DNA of 64,000 nucleotides from Cydia pomonella. Lineage: Eukaryota > Arthropoda > Insecta > Lepidoptera > Tortricidae. Below, piece by piece: positions 11,786 through 23,113 of this stretch; position 1 is the stretch's first letter, and every line of letters starts with the position of its first letter. Made by a program: the position numbers and the translations under genes. The stretch is from assembly GCF_033807575.1 (NCBI RefSeq), contig NC_084704.1, forward strand, positions 23,599,968-23,663,967. Reading direction: 5' to 3'. The notes under the pieces are model-generated. The model did not search any database and had not been told where the DNA came from. It saw nothing but the letters and a program-made list of their open reading frames with translations.

Positions 11786-12447
11786 ACACACATTTTTTCA
11801 CTTTGGAAGTGTCTCTCGCGCAAACTATTCAGTTTAGAAAAAAATTATATTAGAAACCTAAATATCATTTTTGAAGACCTATCCCTAGATACCCCACAAG
11901 TATGGGTTTGATGAAAAAAAAATTATTTTTATTTTTATTACGTATTAAAAAAAAAACTACTTACTAGATCTCGTTCAAACCAATTTTCGGTGGAAGATTG
12001 CATGGCAATGTATATCATATATTTTTTTTAGATTTTTCATTCTGTTATTTTAGAAGTTACGGGGGGGGGGGGGGACACACACTTTTTACCACTTTGGAAG
12101 TGTCTCTCGCGCAAACTATTCAGTTTAGAAAAAAATGATATTAGAAACTTCAATATCATTTTTAAAGACCTATCCATAGATACCCCACACGTATGGGTTT
12201 GATGAAAAAAGATTTTTTGAGTTTCAGTTCTAAGTATGGGGAACCCCCAAAATTTATTGTTTTTTTTCTATTTTTGTGTAAACATCATAATGCGGTTCAT
12301 AGAATACATCTACTTACCAAGTTTGAACAGTATAGCTTTTATAGTTTCGGAAAAAAGTGCCTGTGACAGAATCGGACAGACAGACGGACATGACGAATCT
12401 ATAAGGGTTCCGTTTTTTGCCATTTGGCTACGGAACCCTAAAAACCG
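11578..12447 (+). repeat. GGTTCCGT-family element with duplicated inner unit and G-runs
   Basis: It begins AAAAGCGGCCAAGTGCGAGT and ends GCTACGGAACCCTAAAA. The inner part is present twice in tandem (about 11637-11930 and 11937-12233), each with a G homopolymer (30 G at 11754-11783; 14 G at 12061-12074). A reverse copy is at 43661-44354. Short frames inside are not genes. Confidence 0.75.
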
Positions 12448-12791
12448 GTATAGAGGTAAATAATAGTAATGTTCAAGGTAATGACTACTGTATATAAGAA
12501 CATTATTTAAATTTAAATATGACATGTGACATGAACAGGCAAAGAAACCAAGGTAAATGTATTATTTTTCGCTTTTCTTTTAATTGAACGCTTTTATAAT
12601 TTCAGTTCCTCAAAGGAGGCTAGTGGTCATCATCATCATGATGCATCATCAGCCTTTGAGTCAATTACAGAATATTGAAAGGCAAATTATGAGTTACATA
12701 ATAAATAATAGTACTACCACTAATTGACACTTCTTACAAAACCGAAGTTTGACAGCAATTCAGGGACGAATCATGCTGTCTCTTCCCTTAG

Positions 12792-13113
12792 GCAAAAGAA
12801 GCCATGCCTGGTATCAACGGAAAGCTCACAAGGGCGCTCCTTCAACTAGGGAAGGTCCGACTGAGTATGGTAACCAGTGTCATAACAGGTCATGGACTAT
12901 TTAACAAACATCTTTTCACAACAGGTGTCACAGACAGTCCCTTATGCCGAGGATGCATGGAGACAGAAGAAACAGCCTCTCACGTGGTGCTGGAATGCAG
13001 CGGAGTGACTCCATAAAGGGCTAAACATCTCGGATCCCCGAGAGACCTACCCGAGGTCCAACTCAACATTAAGGGTTTGGTAGGATTCCTCGAGGAGCTG
13101 GGCTGGCAGGACT
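12792..13113 (+). pseudogene. LINE fragment, C-terminal end of the RT polyprotein (jockey/R1-like)
   Basis: The frame from AKEAMPG reads a segment with GHGLFNKHL and CRGCMETEETASHVVLECSG. That cysteine-histidine tail pattern is typical of the region after RNase H in jockey/R1-group LINEs. One in-frame TAA at 13014-13016 breaks it, then it continues to a natural-looking end (EELGWQD, TAG). It is a 5'-truncated dead copy. Confidence 0.75.
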
Positions 13114-13703
13114 AGCCCACCCCCACATGTCACGCAAAATAGGCGCCAGTCGTCGAGTTGCGGAAAATCGCCCGTATACAATACAATACATGCTGTCCCT
13201 TTCTAATGTATGGTACCCCTTTCGGCAATTTAGGGTTGTCAAATTTCAAGTCATTATCTTAACTGTGGTCGTGCACTCAAAGGGACGTCAGTTATGTCAA
13301 CCCTAATAATTGAACGTAGCCGAGAATGCCCGTAAGGGGGAGTGTCGCCCCACTGGTTAGAGTGCGTGTAGGAATTCCGGTTAATATATAATATTGTTTT
13401 CTTTTAACGTTTATTTTAAATAGAATCTTGATAGCTTATTATGTAGTGAACGTGGTAGTTGAAACGCATTTAACCATTCAACACCCGTCGTGGCTATCTG
13501 TAAAGTCCAGCTATCACTTTACTAAAAGCAAACTACCGAACAACGTCATAGTCTAAGAGCACACTTTTGACATTGACGAATTCATCATAAATTTTATGGA
13601 AGTCATTTAAAAAAAAGAAGAGTGTGTGTAGTGTACTTGTGTGTGATATTCGGTAATTTCAGTCAAAACTAAATCTAAAAAAATCACCACGTCTATCCTC
13701 CCC

Positions 13704-14067
13704 TTAAGAGTGTGGTGGGCTACTACTTCTATATACAAACGGAGTCCCCATTTTCCTCTCTAGATATAGACAACTATGAAAAATATTTTTTTATAATTTC
13801 ATGACGTAGGGGACGTTTCACTTTATTCTATTTTTGGATTATAGTAAAAATTTGGGGCGTACATCAGATTCCATACAAATGTTTAAATGCTCCTAACCCT
13901 TATAATAATCAAAAAATCGAAAAAACAACCACAAATCAAACTGCGGATGATATACAATAAAATATGTCAAAATACTTTCATTCATGTTTATATCCAGAGA
14001 GGAAAATGAGGAGTACGTCGTTTGTATGAAAAGGCGATTTCGCACGGGTCCTCCACTTTCATCTTAA
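13704..14067. mobile_element. TTAA-flanked MITE, copy 2
   Basis: At 364 bp it has the same length and internal CCCCATTTTCCTCTCTAGAT / ATCCAGAGAGGAAAATG pair as 5211-5572, with TTAA at both ends. Its outer arms have diverged. Confidence 0.7.
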
Positions 14068-14477
14068 GCTATTTCGAATGATTGGCTGAATAAGCCATCT
14101 TATCGTCCACGACTACAATAAAGTATACACGCGCCCATTGTATATTGTCGACGACAGTATAAAAGCGACAATATATATTATCATACATTTTGGTCTCCCT
14201 GCAGTGTCTTGACAATAAAATCGTGTCGTTTGAATTTTAGTATAATATAACAGACACTATAGGTATCTGAAAATAATATATATTATAGCATACCTGACTT
14301 TTGTTTTATATAGATTATTACAAATATTGCAAGCAGAGATAAAGACAGCGGAACCGACAAGACTAATAGACCGCAAGCCAGCAACAGATTTTCATGAGTT
14401 TCATGACCAATCGCCTCCCGGGCGAAAACTCGTATAGTAGTTAACGCCTTACTGCCATTTTATAGACTTTGCCTTTT

Positions 14478-14690
14478 ATTTTTAGAGCCATTCTGGGATC
14501 GCAGAGGACACCTGTCAGATCTCTCCATTTCTGCCATCCAGCATTTACACGGTGCGTTATGTCGGGAGTTATATCGCCATTTCTTGATAGCATGCTGCCA
14601 AGGTACTTGAAGAATCCCACAGTCTTTAAGGAATCAAGTCAGCTGGTTGTATCGCGGGGAAAGGCCGTCAGCTGGTCGCATGAACATATA
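14478..14690 (-). pseudogene. LINE reverse transcriptase fragment (RTE-like)
   Basis: On the minus strand the frame reads FFKYLGSMLSRNGDI, then DITHRVNAGWQKWRDLTGVLCD. This is the YLG...I..RI..GW...W...GVLCD motif set found just after the palm domain of RTE-type LINEs. Weak similarity continues toward 14430 and then stops. No intact frame remains. Confidence 0.75.
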
Positions 14691-15359
14691 AAAAATAGGC
14701 TCTCTATATTTTTATGATAGTGATAACAAAATCATGAAACTTTACATGTAGCATTCAGGCGTTTCAATAAACGGATTACGCATAACGCATACTTTGCGGA
14801 ATTAAGAATAATTTAGAATCATTTATTTATATATTGTGTATTACAGGTAATTAATACAGTTGTTATAAACAATTTTTGTACTCTGTAACAAGTCTTGCGA
14901 CGTACAATAATTATGGTTACCTAGCGCATGCAATATTATTAGAAATATGTTACATTTTCACTATGTTTTATAAGTCAATAATTAATTTGTCAAAGTGTCT
15001 ATCATAAATTCATCTATTTTGTAATAACACTTCTTTTTTAATAAGTATTTTTTAACCTTATCTTAAACGTGGACAGCTGTTATTTTATGAGCAAATCCGG
15101 TAATTTGATTAACAATTTAGGGGCCATTATGTAGATGATATTTGTATAAAAGCTAGTTTTTAAATACAATTTCCTGGAGGAAGAATTTTTAGCGTATTTG
15201 TAGCTAGGCGAGGATGAGTATTTACATGTGCAGCGAATGGGTTCATATATTGCTTTATAAATACACACACATACACATACACAAGTGTTAACAGGCCTAA
15301 TTTCTTAAACAAGGGTTTACAGTCATCTACACTACAGCTCTTTGGCTAACTTTAAACAT

Positions 15360-16215
15360 CGCTTGCACCATTTTCTTTTGGGCTCTAAATAAAGGCATGA
15401 TATGACCATCAGCAGCATTGCCCCAGTGTATAATTCCGTATCTGAGATTGGAGGATACGTAAGCGTGATAAGCAGTGAGAGCTAACAGCTGCGAAACAGT
15501 TTTTGTCAGTCTTTTTATGACATAGACATACTCGTTGATTTTTTACACAGATTTTAATGTATCCCTTCCACCCTACATTTCTCTCTATTTGAATTCAAGA
15601 AATTTAAGCTCATTTACGTATTCTATATTTTGTTCTTTATATTTGACCATAACATCCGAGGACTTTGACTTTTACAGGTGAAATTGCATGCATTTTGCTT
15701 TTTTCTAAATTTAGTAATACATTGTTTTCACAGACAGACAGTCTATAACAGTTTCAAGTGAATCATTAATAGTGTTTTCATAATTCTTACTTATGTTACG
15801 TTTTATTATAATTGTCGAAACGTCCGCAAACAAGATCATTTGGTCATTTGTAATTCGAGGTAGTTCTTTTTTTTTAATATATAATATATACATAGACAAT
15901 AATATAAAACAATAGTATAAAAGTGGACCAAGAATACTTCCCTCTGGAACCCTGTATTGTATGACTTTCAACTCGGACCTTGCTTTATTTTAAACTTTAT
16001 GTTCATCTATGTAATTAATATATGTATGTTCGTTGAGTATGATTCAATGAGTGCCTGTGCTGGACCGTAGGCATAATGCTTTTGGAGCAGGTTTTAGTGG
16101 CATACGAAATCAAATGCTTTTGTTGTTATTCAGGCACTCTGCAATAGTTCTCATTAAATCATAAATAGCCAGATTAGTACTTTTTTCTCTTCTAAAACCA
16201 TTTCTGTTCATGTGT
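15360..16215 (-). pseudogene. LINE reverse transcriptase fragment (jockey/CR1-like), decayed
   Basis: Minus-strand pieces appear in RT order: a finger region reading RNGFRREKSTNLAIYDLM near 16200, then VPEGSILGPLL and ILFADVSTIII (15970-15830), where ADD has become ADV. Later comes LRYGIIHWGNAA...AQKKMVQAMF near 15450-15360, the usual C-terminal segment. Frameshifts and stops separate them, so the copy is inactive. Confidence 0.8.
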
Positions 16216-16726
16216 GTGTTAAGTGCTAAGGCGCGTATTTTTTACATGTCTATGTGACTAGCTGACGGTGTTTCTACCTCGATACAACCGGCTGAGAGTT
16301 GTTTTTATTTAAAATAGCGTCTAAACTATGATCTGACACAGTATCTATCGGGAGGCGATGACTGATTTTTTGTTACATGTTCATTTGATGAACTAACGAT
16401 CTTTCTATCGCGATATGACCAGTTGACTATTTTTTAATTCACGATAGCATCTGACAAAGTATGACTGGCGATATTATGCATCTGGCTCGCGGTCTATAAA
16501 GAAAATAACGATATACTGTGTTGTTTATTTTGTAGATAGCCCAACTAAAAGTTGGCTTTAATATAAAACATGTTATTTTCCATTTCTATGACAAATTATA
16601 ACACAACAAATTGCCATTTCAGAAAAATATATAGAAAACAAAATATTGTAACATTTATTATAACAATCTTTTTTGGTCAACTTATTCAGTGCTAAAAAAA
16701 TCCCCAATAAGTAATTAAGACGTCAA

Positions 16727-16840
16727 AGCCGCATGAAAGATATACTACAAGCCGCCAAAAAGCTCAAATGGGAACAAAAGATTTGGAATAAGATGGGGGA
16801 GGCATTTGCCCAACAATGGGATTTCTTTGCAATAACTATG
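16727..16840 (+). pseudogene. LINE 3' end fragment (C-terminus)
   Basis: The frame reads KDILQAAKKLKWEQKIWNKM followed by GEAFAQQWD. This is like the extreme C-terminus of RTE-type LINE proteins (GEAYAQQW). Only about 110 bp can be recognised. Confidence 0.6.
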
Positions 16841-17032
16841 TATACTAGGCTAAATATACATAAATAATATACAGTGCATATACATATATTTCTCAACATA
16901 TTTTAGTCTTTCATTCAATCAAATAGATGAAGGTGGAAATTTCCCATTCAGGATACGAAATTGTAATAAAACTAACATTATTTATTAAATCACTAGGTAG
17001 GTAGTTTTTGAAAATATTTACCATAACGTCAT

Positions 17033-17096
17033 TATCCAGAGAGAAAAGACGGGACTATATTTGTATGCAGAACCGGTCGTCACCTTTCTCCTTAGT
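17033..17096. repeat. TTAA-MITE family, one-ended fragment
   Basis: ATCCAGAGAGAAAAGACGGG and the GTATGCAGAACCGGTCG arm match the family; the terminal TTAA is mutated. Confidence 0.5.
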
Positions 17097-17236
17097 AAAC
17101 TGGGTTTTAAGTACTTACTAATTTAAAAAAAGATACTAATATTCTGTTATAAAACTAAATCTAATTATTTTTCTTCGTCATCGCGTTTATCCCGGAATTT
17201 TACGGCTTATGGGAGCCTGGGGTCCGCTTGGCAACT

Positions 17237-18076
17237 AATCCCGAGAATAGGGTTGTTTCCATCTACAAATCTTAGGGCAGAAATGTATCCCAATAAATTA
17301 TTTTGGATTATAAGAACATGTTAAAAAAAGCGCTGGTGGCCTAGCGGTAAGAGCGTGCGACTTGCAATCCGGAGGTCGCGGGTTCAAACCCTGGCTCGTA
17401 CCAATGAGTTTTTCGGAACTTACGTACGAAATATCATTTGATATTTACCAGTCGCTTTTTGGTGAAGGAAAACATCGTGAGGAAACCGGACTAATCCCAA
17501 CAAGGCCTAGTTTACCCCTCTGGGTTGGAAGGTCAGATGGCAGTCGCTTTCGTAAAAACTAGTGCCTACGCCAAATCTTGGGATTAGTTGTCAAGCGGAC
17601 CCCAGGCTCCCATGAGCCGTGGCAAAATGCCGGGACAACGCGAGGAAGAAGAAGAAGGATTATAAGAACACGTTAAACTACTTTTAGGGGACCTGTAATG
17701 ACCATATTTTTGTAAATATTTAATTTAAAATGTCTTTTGGCACACGTCACGTGACCAAACTCGAAACGTCATTGAATGATTCTGATGACGTCACAACTCT
17801 CGGATTGACACTGTTGACAGTTAGGCGATAAACAACAAATGACAAATGTCAGTTGACAGTTCGTATCTTCTACGTGTGTACGTTGTTATGTGTCAAACCG
17901 TAAACTGTGACGTCACACAATTTTCAAAGAGCGTTTTGGGCGCGAAAGCATCTGCAAAAATATTTTTTGTTAATTTAACATATTTAAAGCCGTTTTTAGT
18001 ATAAAAGTTGAATTTTAGGGCAACTTTTAGTTAATATAGAATGCAAGCGTTTCAAAAAACTGGAAACAACCCTATT
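17237..18076. mobile_element. MITE with AATAGGGTTGTTTCC ends, split by a SINE
   Basis: Inverted ends AATAGGGTTGTTTCC (17237-17251) and GGAAACAACCCTATT (18062-18076) bound a non-coding element. Without its SINE insertion it is about 490 bp. A near copy in reverse orientation lies at 37440-37925. Its body includes several TGACGTCA-like and GTTGACAGT motifs. No transposase frame is seen, so it would depend on another element. Confidence 0.75.
17326..17656 (+). repeat. Full-length tRNA-derived SINE, family 2
   Basis: The head GCGCTGGTGGCCTAGCGGTA has a good A box and GGTTCAAACCC is a good B box (17383-17393). The body ends in a (GAA)n tail at 17640-17656. A 21-bp target duplication with one mismatch flanks it (17305-17325 and 17657-17677). 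It is inserted inside the MITE at 17237-18076. Confidence 0.9.
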
Positions 18077-18328
18077 GGCGTAGGCACTAGTTTTTACGAA
18101 AGCGACTGCCATCTGACCTCCCAACCCAGAGGGTAAACTAGGCCTTATTGGGATTAGTCCGGTTCTCTCACGATATTTTCCTTTACCGAAAAGCATACGT
18201 AAATGCCAAATGATATTTCCTACATAAGTTCCGAAAAACTCATTGGTTTGAACGCAGTTTGAACTCGCGACTTCCGGATTGCAAGTCGCACACTCTTATG
18301 GCTAGGTCACCAGCGCTTTATAAAACTA

Positions 18329-18548
18329 AGGGCCTGTTTCACAAATCACAATGTCCAAGTAAAGTCCTGAATAAGCTACAATGCAACTTATTTGGTAAAT
18401 AAAGTCATAGTTGGCGTTTCACAATCTTTAAATAAGCTTAACTGGTAGATAAAGTGCAAAAAATGCAGGAAGTTTTATTTGACAATTTATTTATTTGTTA
18501 ATTCGCTATCCAATACTTTACTTACTTGAATATTGTGAAACAGGCCCT
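18329..18548. mobile_element. MITE with AGGGCCTGTTTCACAA ends
   Basis: AGGGCCTGTTTCACAA and TTGTGAAACAGGCCCT enclose 220 bp of AT-rich DNA with internal TTCACAATCTTTAAATAAG blocks. It sits about 150 bases beyond the donor of the exon at 18696-18792, within that gene's first intron. Confidence 0.75.
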
Positions 18549-18695
18549 AAATCTAATTAAAAACTAAAAATCAAGCTTATTCGTTGAGCGAGGAAGTTGT
18601 CAGCTCTTCTGTGTGTATTTACTTAATAAGCCTAATTAATAATGCAGTTTAATGGAATATTACCAAGCACAAACAAAATAATATTGTACACTTAC

Positions 18696-18792
18696 CAACA
18701 GTTGACTGTATCCTGGTATATGTAGTATCTAAGAACACAACGAGATTCGAGTCGTCGACGCTTATATTGTCTTTGCCGGCTTCGACGTCCAT
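18696..18792 (-). CDS. First coding exon of a second minus-strand gene (possible ABCG paralogue)
   Basis: An ATG at 18792 opens 32 codons plus one base, ending at a strong GTAAGT donor (18695-18690). The residues end in VVFLDTTYTRIQSTVG, if the split codon is glycine. The upstream 200 bases are GC-rich, as for a promoter or 5'UTR. The exon leaves phase 1, and its F-x4-Y-T spacing loosely matches the first exon of the transporter at 63264-63381, which also leaves phase 1 at a glycine. That suggests, but does not prove, a tandem ABCG paralogue. I found no matching second exon (Walker A) further left, so its next intron may exceed 18 kb or the gene may be something else. Confidence 0.55.
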
Positions 18793-19010
18793 TGTCGCAA
18801 AATATTCACGTTTAAGTAGCTTCTGACCGGACGAGCTGGTTACTCTGTACTTGTGGAATTGAATAATCGTTTGCGAGTAGCCAGTGAGTGGCTGCGGCGC
18901 AGCGTACGCGCAGTTCGATACTAGCCGCTAGTCCAAGAACACGGTACACGAGCAGTCCCACTTACGCACTACGAGAAGTGCCAGACTTTCACTTATACTT
19001 ACACCTAAGA
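18793..19010 (-). promoter_or_regulatory. GC-rich candidate promoter / 5'UTR of the second gene
   Basis: The stretch directly upstream of the ATG at 18792 is unusually GC-rich for this window, with several CG dinucleotides around 18890-18920. It resembles the flank of the ABCG start at 63.4-63.6 kb. No TATA box is evident. Confidence 0.35.
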
Positions 19011-19776
19011 CCACTATCGCAACAGATATTTGTAGCCTTTGACGTATTGACGAATTTGAAGTGATAACGAAAATATAGCAATTAATGTGACTGGAATACC
19101 TACTTACACCTATTTATGAATATAGCATTTTGCTTCGTGTTAACGGATTTCGCCTTATCGAGGTTCGAGCTGCCGAGTTTCTACTGTATTAGTACTTAAC
19201 AATCACTGGTGCCTTATCATAATGACCCTAACGAGGGCTCTTTGTTTAATTTAGTAACTAAATTATAGATTAAGTGCCAGCTGCATCAACCACAATTAGC
19301 GGACTGATCAACGTCACGAGCAGCAAACTATGAAATTTTCCATACAATTAAAGTTAACGAACACTTTTTAACAGTGATAGGCAATTTGGTGCAACTAACC
19401 CCAAGAGACACGACATTATTCTTATCTTCCGTGGAGCAAAACTAAATAATCCGAATTAGCTTCGTTTGTGCTACATGCAAAGTTTAAAGATTTTGTTATC
19501 ACTATCATAAAAAGGTAAAGCGCTTATTTTTGACATGTTTATGCGATCAGCTGACGGTCTTCCTACCGCAATACAACCAGCGGACGGTTTTTTAAAAATG
19601 TATAATACCATCTATACTATCAGGAGGCTATGACTAATTTTTTTTACATGTTTCGGTGGCTGTCATTCCTCAACCCACCAACGGAGCGGCAGCTGACGTC
19701 CATGAGGGCTCATCAAACATATCCTTTAACCACTATACGAGTTATCGCCCGGGAGGCGATTGGTCATGGAAATCTG

Positions 19777-19886
19777 AGAGCCTATCGCGAACCACGTTCG
19801 ACGTGTTGCTTCCCTGTCGCACTTGTAAATTCGTCCGTAAGCGTGACAGGGAGGCAACACGTCGAACGTGTTTCGCGGTAGGCCTT
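19777..19886. mobile_element. Hairpin MITE, same family as 3385-3496
   Basis: The shared core CGCGAACCACGTTCGACGTG, GTCGCACTTGTAAATTCGT and the mirrored right arm identify the family. Arms are nearly perfect. Confidence 0.8.
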
Positions 19887-19889
19887 CTG

Positions 19890-21430
19890 TTCCTGGCTCG
19901 GGATAAATACCTATGATACATTTATCGCAAGTTTTACACTTTGTACTCATAGCAAAATATTTACTGTGGCTACTCTTCGTGGTTCAATTTTGTAATCTTT
20001 TGTTTGCTCGGGTATTAGCACGAGCGGTTAAACAACTTTGCCCCCTTGTAACACAAATAATGATTACATTAGAAACATATTTACTGCGAAAATATGTATA
20101 GTCCTGGATTTGTTTTGTGTTAATTAGAATTTAGGACACAAAATAAATGTACTATGAATTAATATACAAATACAAAGGCTCTTTATTGCACACCTCCATA
20201 TTTAGAAGAAAATAACACAGAAAAACAGCAACACAAGTAGAGGTAACAACAGGCAGTCTTATCGCTAATATATTGTTAAATAAATATTATTAATATATTG
20301 TATTGATTGGCCTGTAACTTTGTTATTCATAATAAGTATCAAATGCTAAAATCTGACCTAAAGTCTTAGGTTGTCCATGCATCAACTTATTATCAACGGT
20401 GCATTAGCAATAGTTATGGCCTTTAATACTTTGTGATTATAATTAATTAATTAACGATACTAGGATGGAATTGAGGAACTTGTAATGCATGCAATCTGAT
20501 ATCTCATTTAATCCGATAAACATTATGTGTTATCAGGTCTAAAATATCAATGAATTGCTAGTGTTTTAATGCTGTAAGTAAATGATGTACTTTTTGTATT
20601 ACAGGTTTTGAATTAGTCATTTTGTGTCATATGATGGTAATGAACACTATTGTGCGTGGCCCAACACAAACTTATACTTGCCCGGTTCTTTAACATTGGT
20701 ACCTTATCTCCGTTGTTATCCCGTCTGTCGATCGACAGGCTATTGGCCGGGTGCACGATGGCAGCGCCGCCTAGCGTTGGCAACTTGGTAGGCGCTCAAG
20801 AATAATTAGCGCAACAAAATAAAGATTATTTATTAAAAAAAATTTTATAATGCAGTTTAATGTGTCATTAATGACACACTTAGCAAACTTGCATTGAAAT
20901 GTACTATTTCTGCTCTGCTACAACGCTTTACTCTTCTGTTCAAGGAGGTTTTCAGTATACACATAATCGATTACAATTATTTTATAATTGATTACGGGCA
21001 TTATATTTTTCTAAATTAAATAACTTTTTGTCATAATTGGAAAAATTAAATGTAAAAACCGTATTTTAAGTTAATTAATAGTGTCTTTTAATTAAGTAAA
21101 TTCATTAATTGGCGTAATATTTACTTAAAATATAACAACATTATTTTAATCATTTACTTAATTTTTATTTTGATATTTTAGGTTTCCTTAAACGCAGCCA
21201 TACTTATCTATGAAATTTAAGAGTTTATATTCAACAAATTTTGTACAACCGTTTCACTATAGTATTTTATACAATCGTCATATAATACAGAGCTTTTCAG
21301 TCGAGTACCGTGTTTAGGCATCGAAGCTTGCTAAGTTGCCCAAGTGAGGTACGAGATGGAAACGCTTGATTATACAATACTGTTGTATACAATACTTTTT
21401 ACTACGAGTCATCAAAAAGTATATTTTTAA
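19890..21430. other. No gene identified
   Basis: The stretch is AT-rich. A small GC-richer patch at 20690-20810 (CCGGGTGCACGATGGCAGCG) looks like part of a dispersed repeat. No coding signal was found. Confidence 0.4.
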
Positions 21431-21439
21431 CTTTAAATC

Positions 21440-21622
21440 AATAAGTATCCTGAAAAAAGGCCAGGTCAAGAGCACCCTAAACCGACGAGCATGTATGAGG
21501 AATGTCATGAAAGTGAAGGAAGCGAAAGAGGTATGTCAGGATCGTAGCAAGTGGAAATCCGTGGTCTCTGCCTACCCCTTCGGGAAATAGGCGTGATTAT
21601 ATGTATGTATGTATGTATGTAT
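21440..21622 (+). pseudogene. LINE 3' end fragment with (ATGT)n tail
   Basis: A short frame reads NVMKVKEAKEVCQDRSKWKS then VVSAYPFGK and a stop at 21588-21590. EAREVCQDRSRWRSVVSAYP-type ends are common in RTE-like LINEs. It is followed by an ATGT microsatellite (21600-21621), as is usual for their 3' tails. Confidence 0.65.
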
Positions 21623-22616
21623 AAGTATCTACGTAAGTAGACAAAAAGACAAACGCGCGAGCCTTCGCCCGCCCGTCCCCGTTTTATGGGAGCGCGGCGG
21701 CACGTGATTGGTAATTTTTTTTTATAGTCGACTACAGCGTGTCGATTTTTTTTATACTTGAGTTGGGAGCCCGTTCATGAAACGTACGCAATATAATTGC
21801 GTGATATGAAATCTTAATTAAACCATTACAGTCGACGAGTAGAAAAAAGGATATGCGGTTCTGTATTGTGTGTACATTTATAAATAATTAGGTTAAATCA
21901 AAAACTGTTAACTGTAAGAGCTTATTCTTAGTGCACCAAATTTTGCGAGCATTTTTTCGTACAGATATTTATGAGAAGGAGTAGAACCATAAACTCATAA
22001 AACCATAAACAGTAACTCATAAAAAGTATTGTATTTCATAACCTATCATGGAAATCTCGATTAAGTTATTCGGAAGATTAGGGTAGGTATATGCTAATTA
22101 AAAAAAGGATTTCAGTATCTTAGGTATATATTCCCCTTGTATAAAATCGTTTACAGTACATATGGGGCTACTTTATAGCACTAGTGCGAGAAGTAGCATA
22201 TTATGTTACTGTGTCGAACATTTAAAGGGCCATATGTACTGTAAAACGTTGTACGATACATGTGCGAATAGGTAATTCGCAACTCGTGTCGATTTAAAAC
22301 ACTCCCTTCGGTCGTGTTTTAATTTATCGCCACTCGTTTTGAATTTCCTATTTTTCGCACTTGTATCGTAATGTACTATTTTACAATGACAGGATTGAAT
22401 ACTCTAATAATTATATCTCTTTCCTTCATCATATTTACAAATACCTCTTTGTGACTATAATGACATTTAATGAACTTCCATCCTTCATTCTTGACGATGA
22501 CGTTGTAAGTGGGTAAGTGGCAGAAAGAAATAGTGCTTATGCGTATACAATAAATAGTAATCAATGAAAATACACTTCTACTTGTTGATGTGCTTTTTTT
22601 AAAGATTACAGTTTTT

Positions 22617-23113
22617 GATAGGTGACAACCAAAACTCACTAATTACTATAACATATTAAGTGCCATAAAACCGTGCTATTGTCAAAATAAAGTTCATTTT
22701 TGCTTAATTATTTATAATGTTAAAGGCACCAATCATGGGACATTTAAGATAAATTTGGAGTATTTTTGATATTTCACCGACACCTGTAAAATTTCTACCG
22801 CTTTACGCTTTAAAAGTTGAATGTTCAATTCGTCTTTTATGTTTTCTATGTATTTAATAAAAGCTACTGCAATTGATTTCAATATTAATAACTAATTAAA
22901 ACTGTGGTTTTTTGCTCCAGTCATGGGATGTACGACGCCATTTATTTTCAAAGTAAGAAATATCAATGAAAAATAAACTTAATGAGCGCTTTTGGCTCTT
23001 GTTTAATATACTTGTTTTACAGGATTTGTCTATACCATCCCATTACTGGTGCCTGTTTAATTATAGGGGGGTTTACTATACAATTAGTGAGTTTTGTTTG
23101 TTACCTGACGATA
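22617..23113. mobile_element. MITE with GGTGACAA...AAAACTCACTAAT ends
   Basis: GATAGGTGACAACCAAAACT near 22617 mirrors AGTTTTGTTTGTTACCTGAC near 23090, about 500 bp apart. A compact relative is at 55493-55632. No frame is seen. Confidence 0.5.

Larger units (their letters stand above)
17168..18318 (-). repeat. SINE family 2, minus copy, split by the MITE
   Basis: The tail half of a minus-strand SINE (17168-17236, including GGGAGCCTGGGGTCCGCTT) and its head half (18077-18318, ending CACCAGCGC) are separated by the MITE at 17237-18076. Joined, they match the order of the copy at 17326. This gives a three-layer nest: SINE, MITE, SINE. Confidence 0.8.

Noticed and set aside
11690..12525. Short frames such as the poly-glycine one
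   Set aside because: They read through the GGTTCCGT repeat and its G homopolymer, and recur with every copy of the repeat.
14469..14717. 82-codon plus-strand frame
   Set aside because: It is the antisense shadow of a LINE reverse transcriptase fragment on the minus strand.
17331..17403. Strong tRNA-like A and B boxes as a real tRNA gene
   Set aside because: It is the head of a SINE with a GAA tail and a target duplication.
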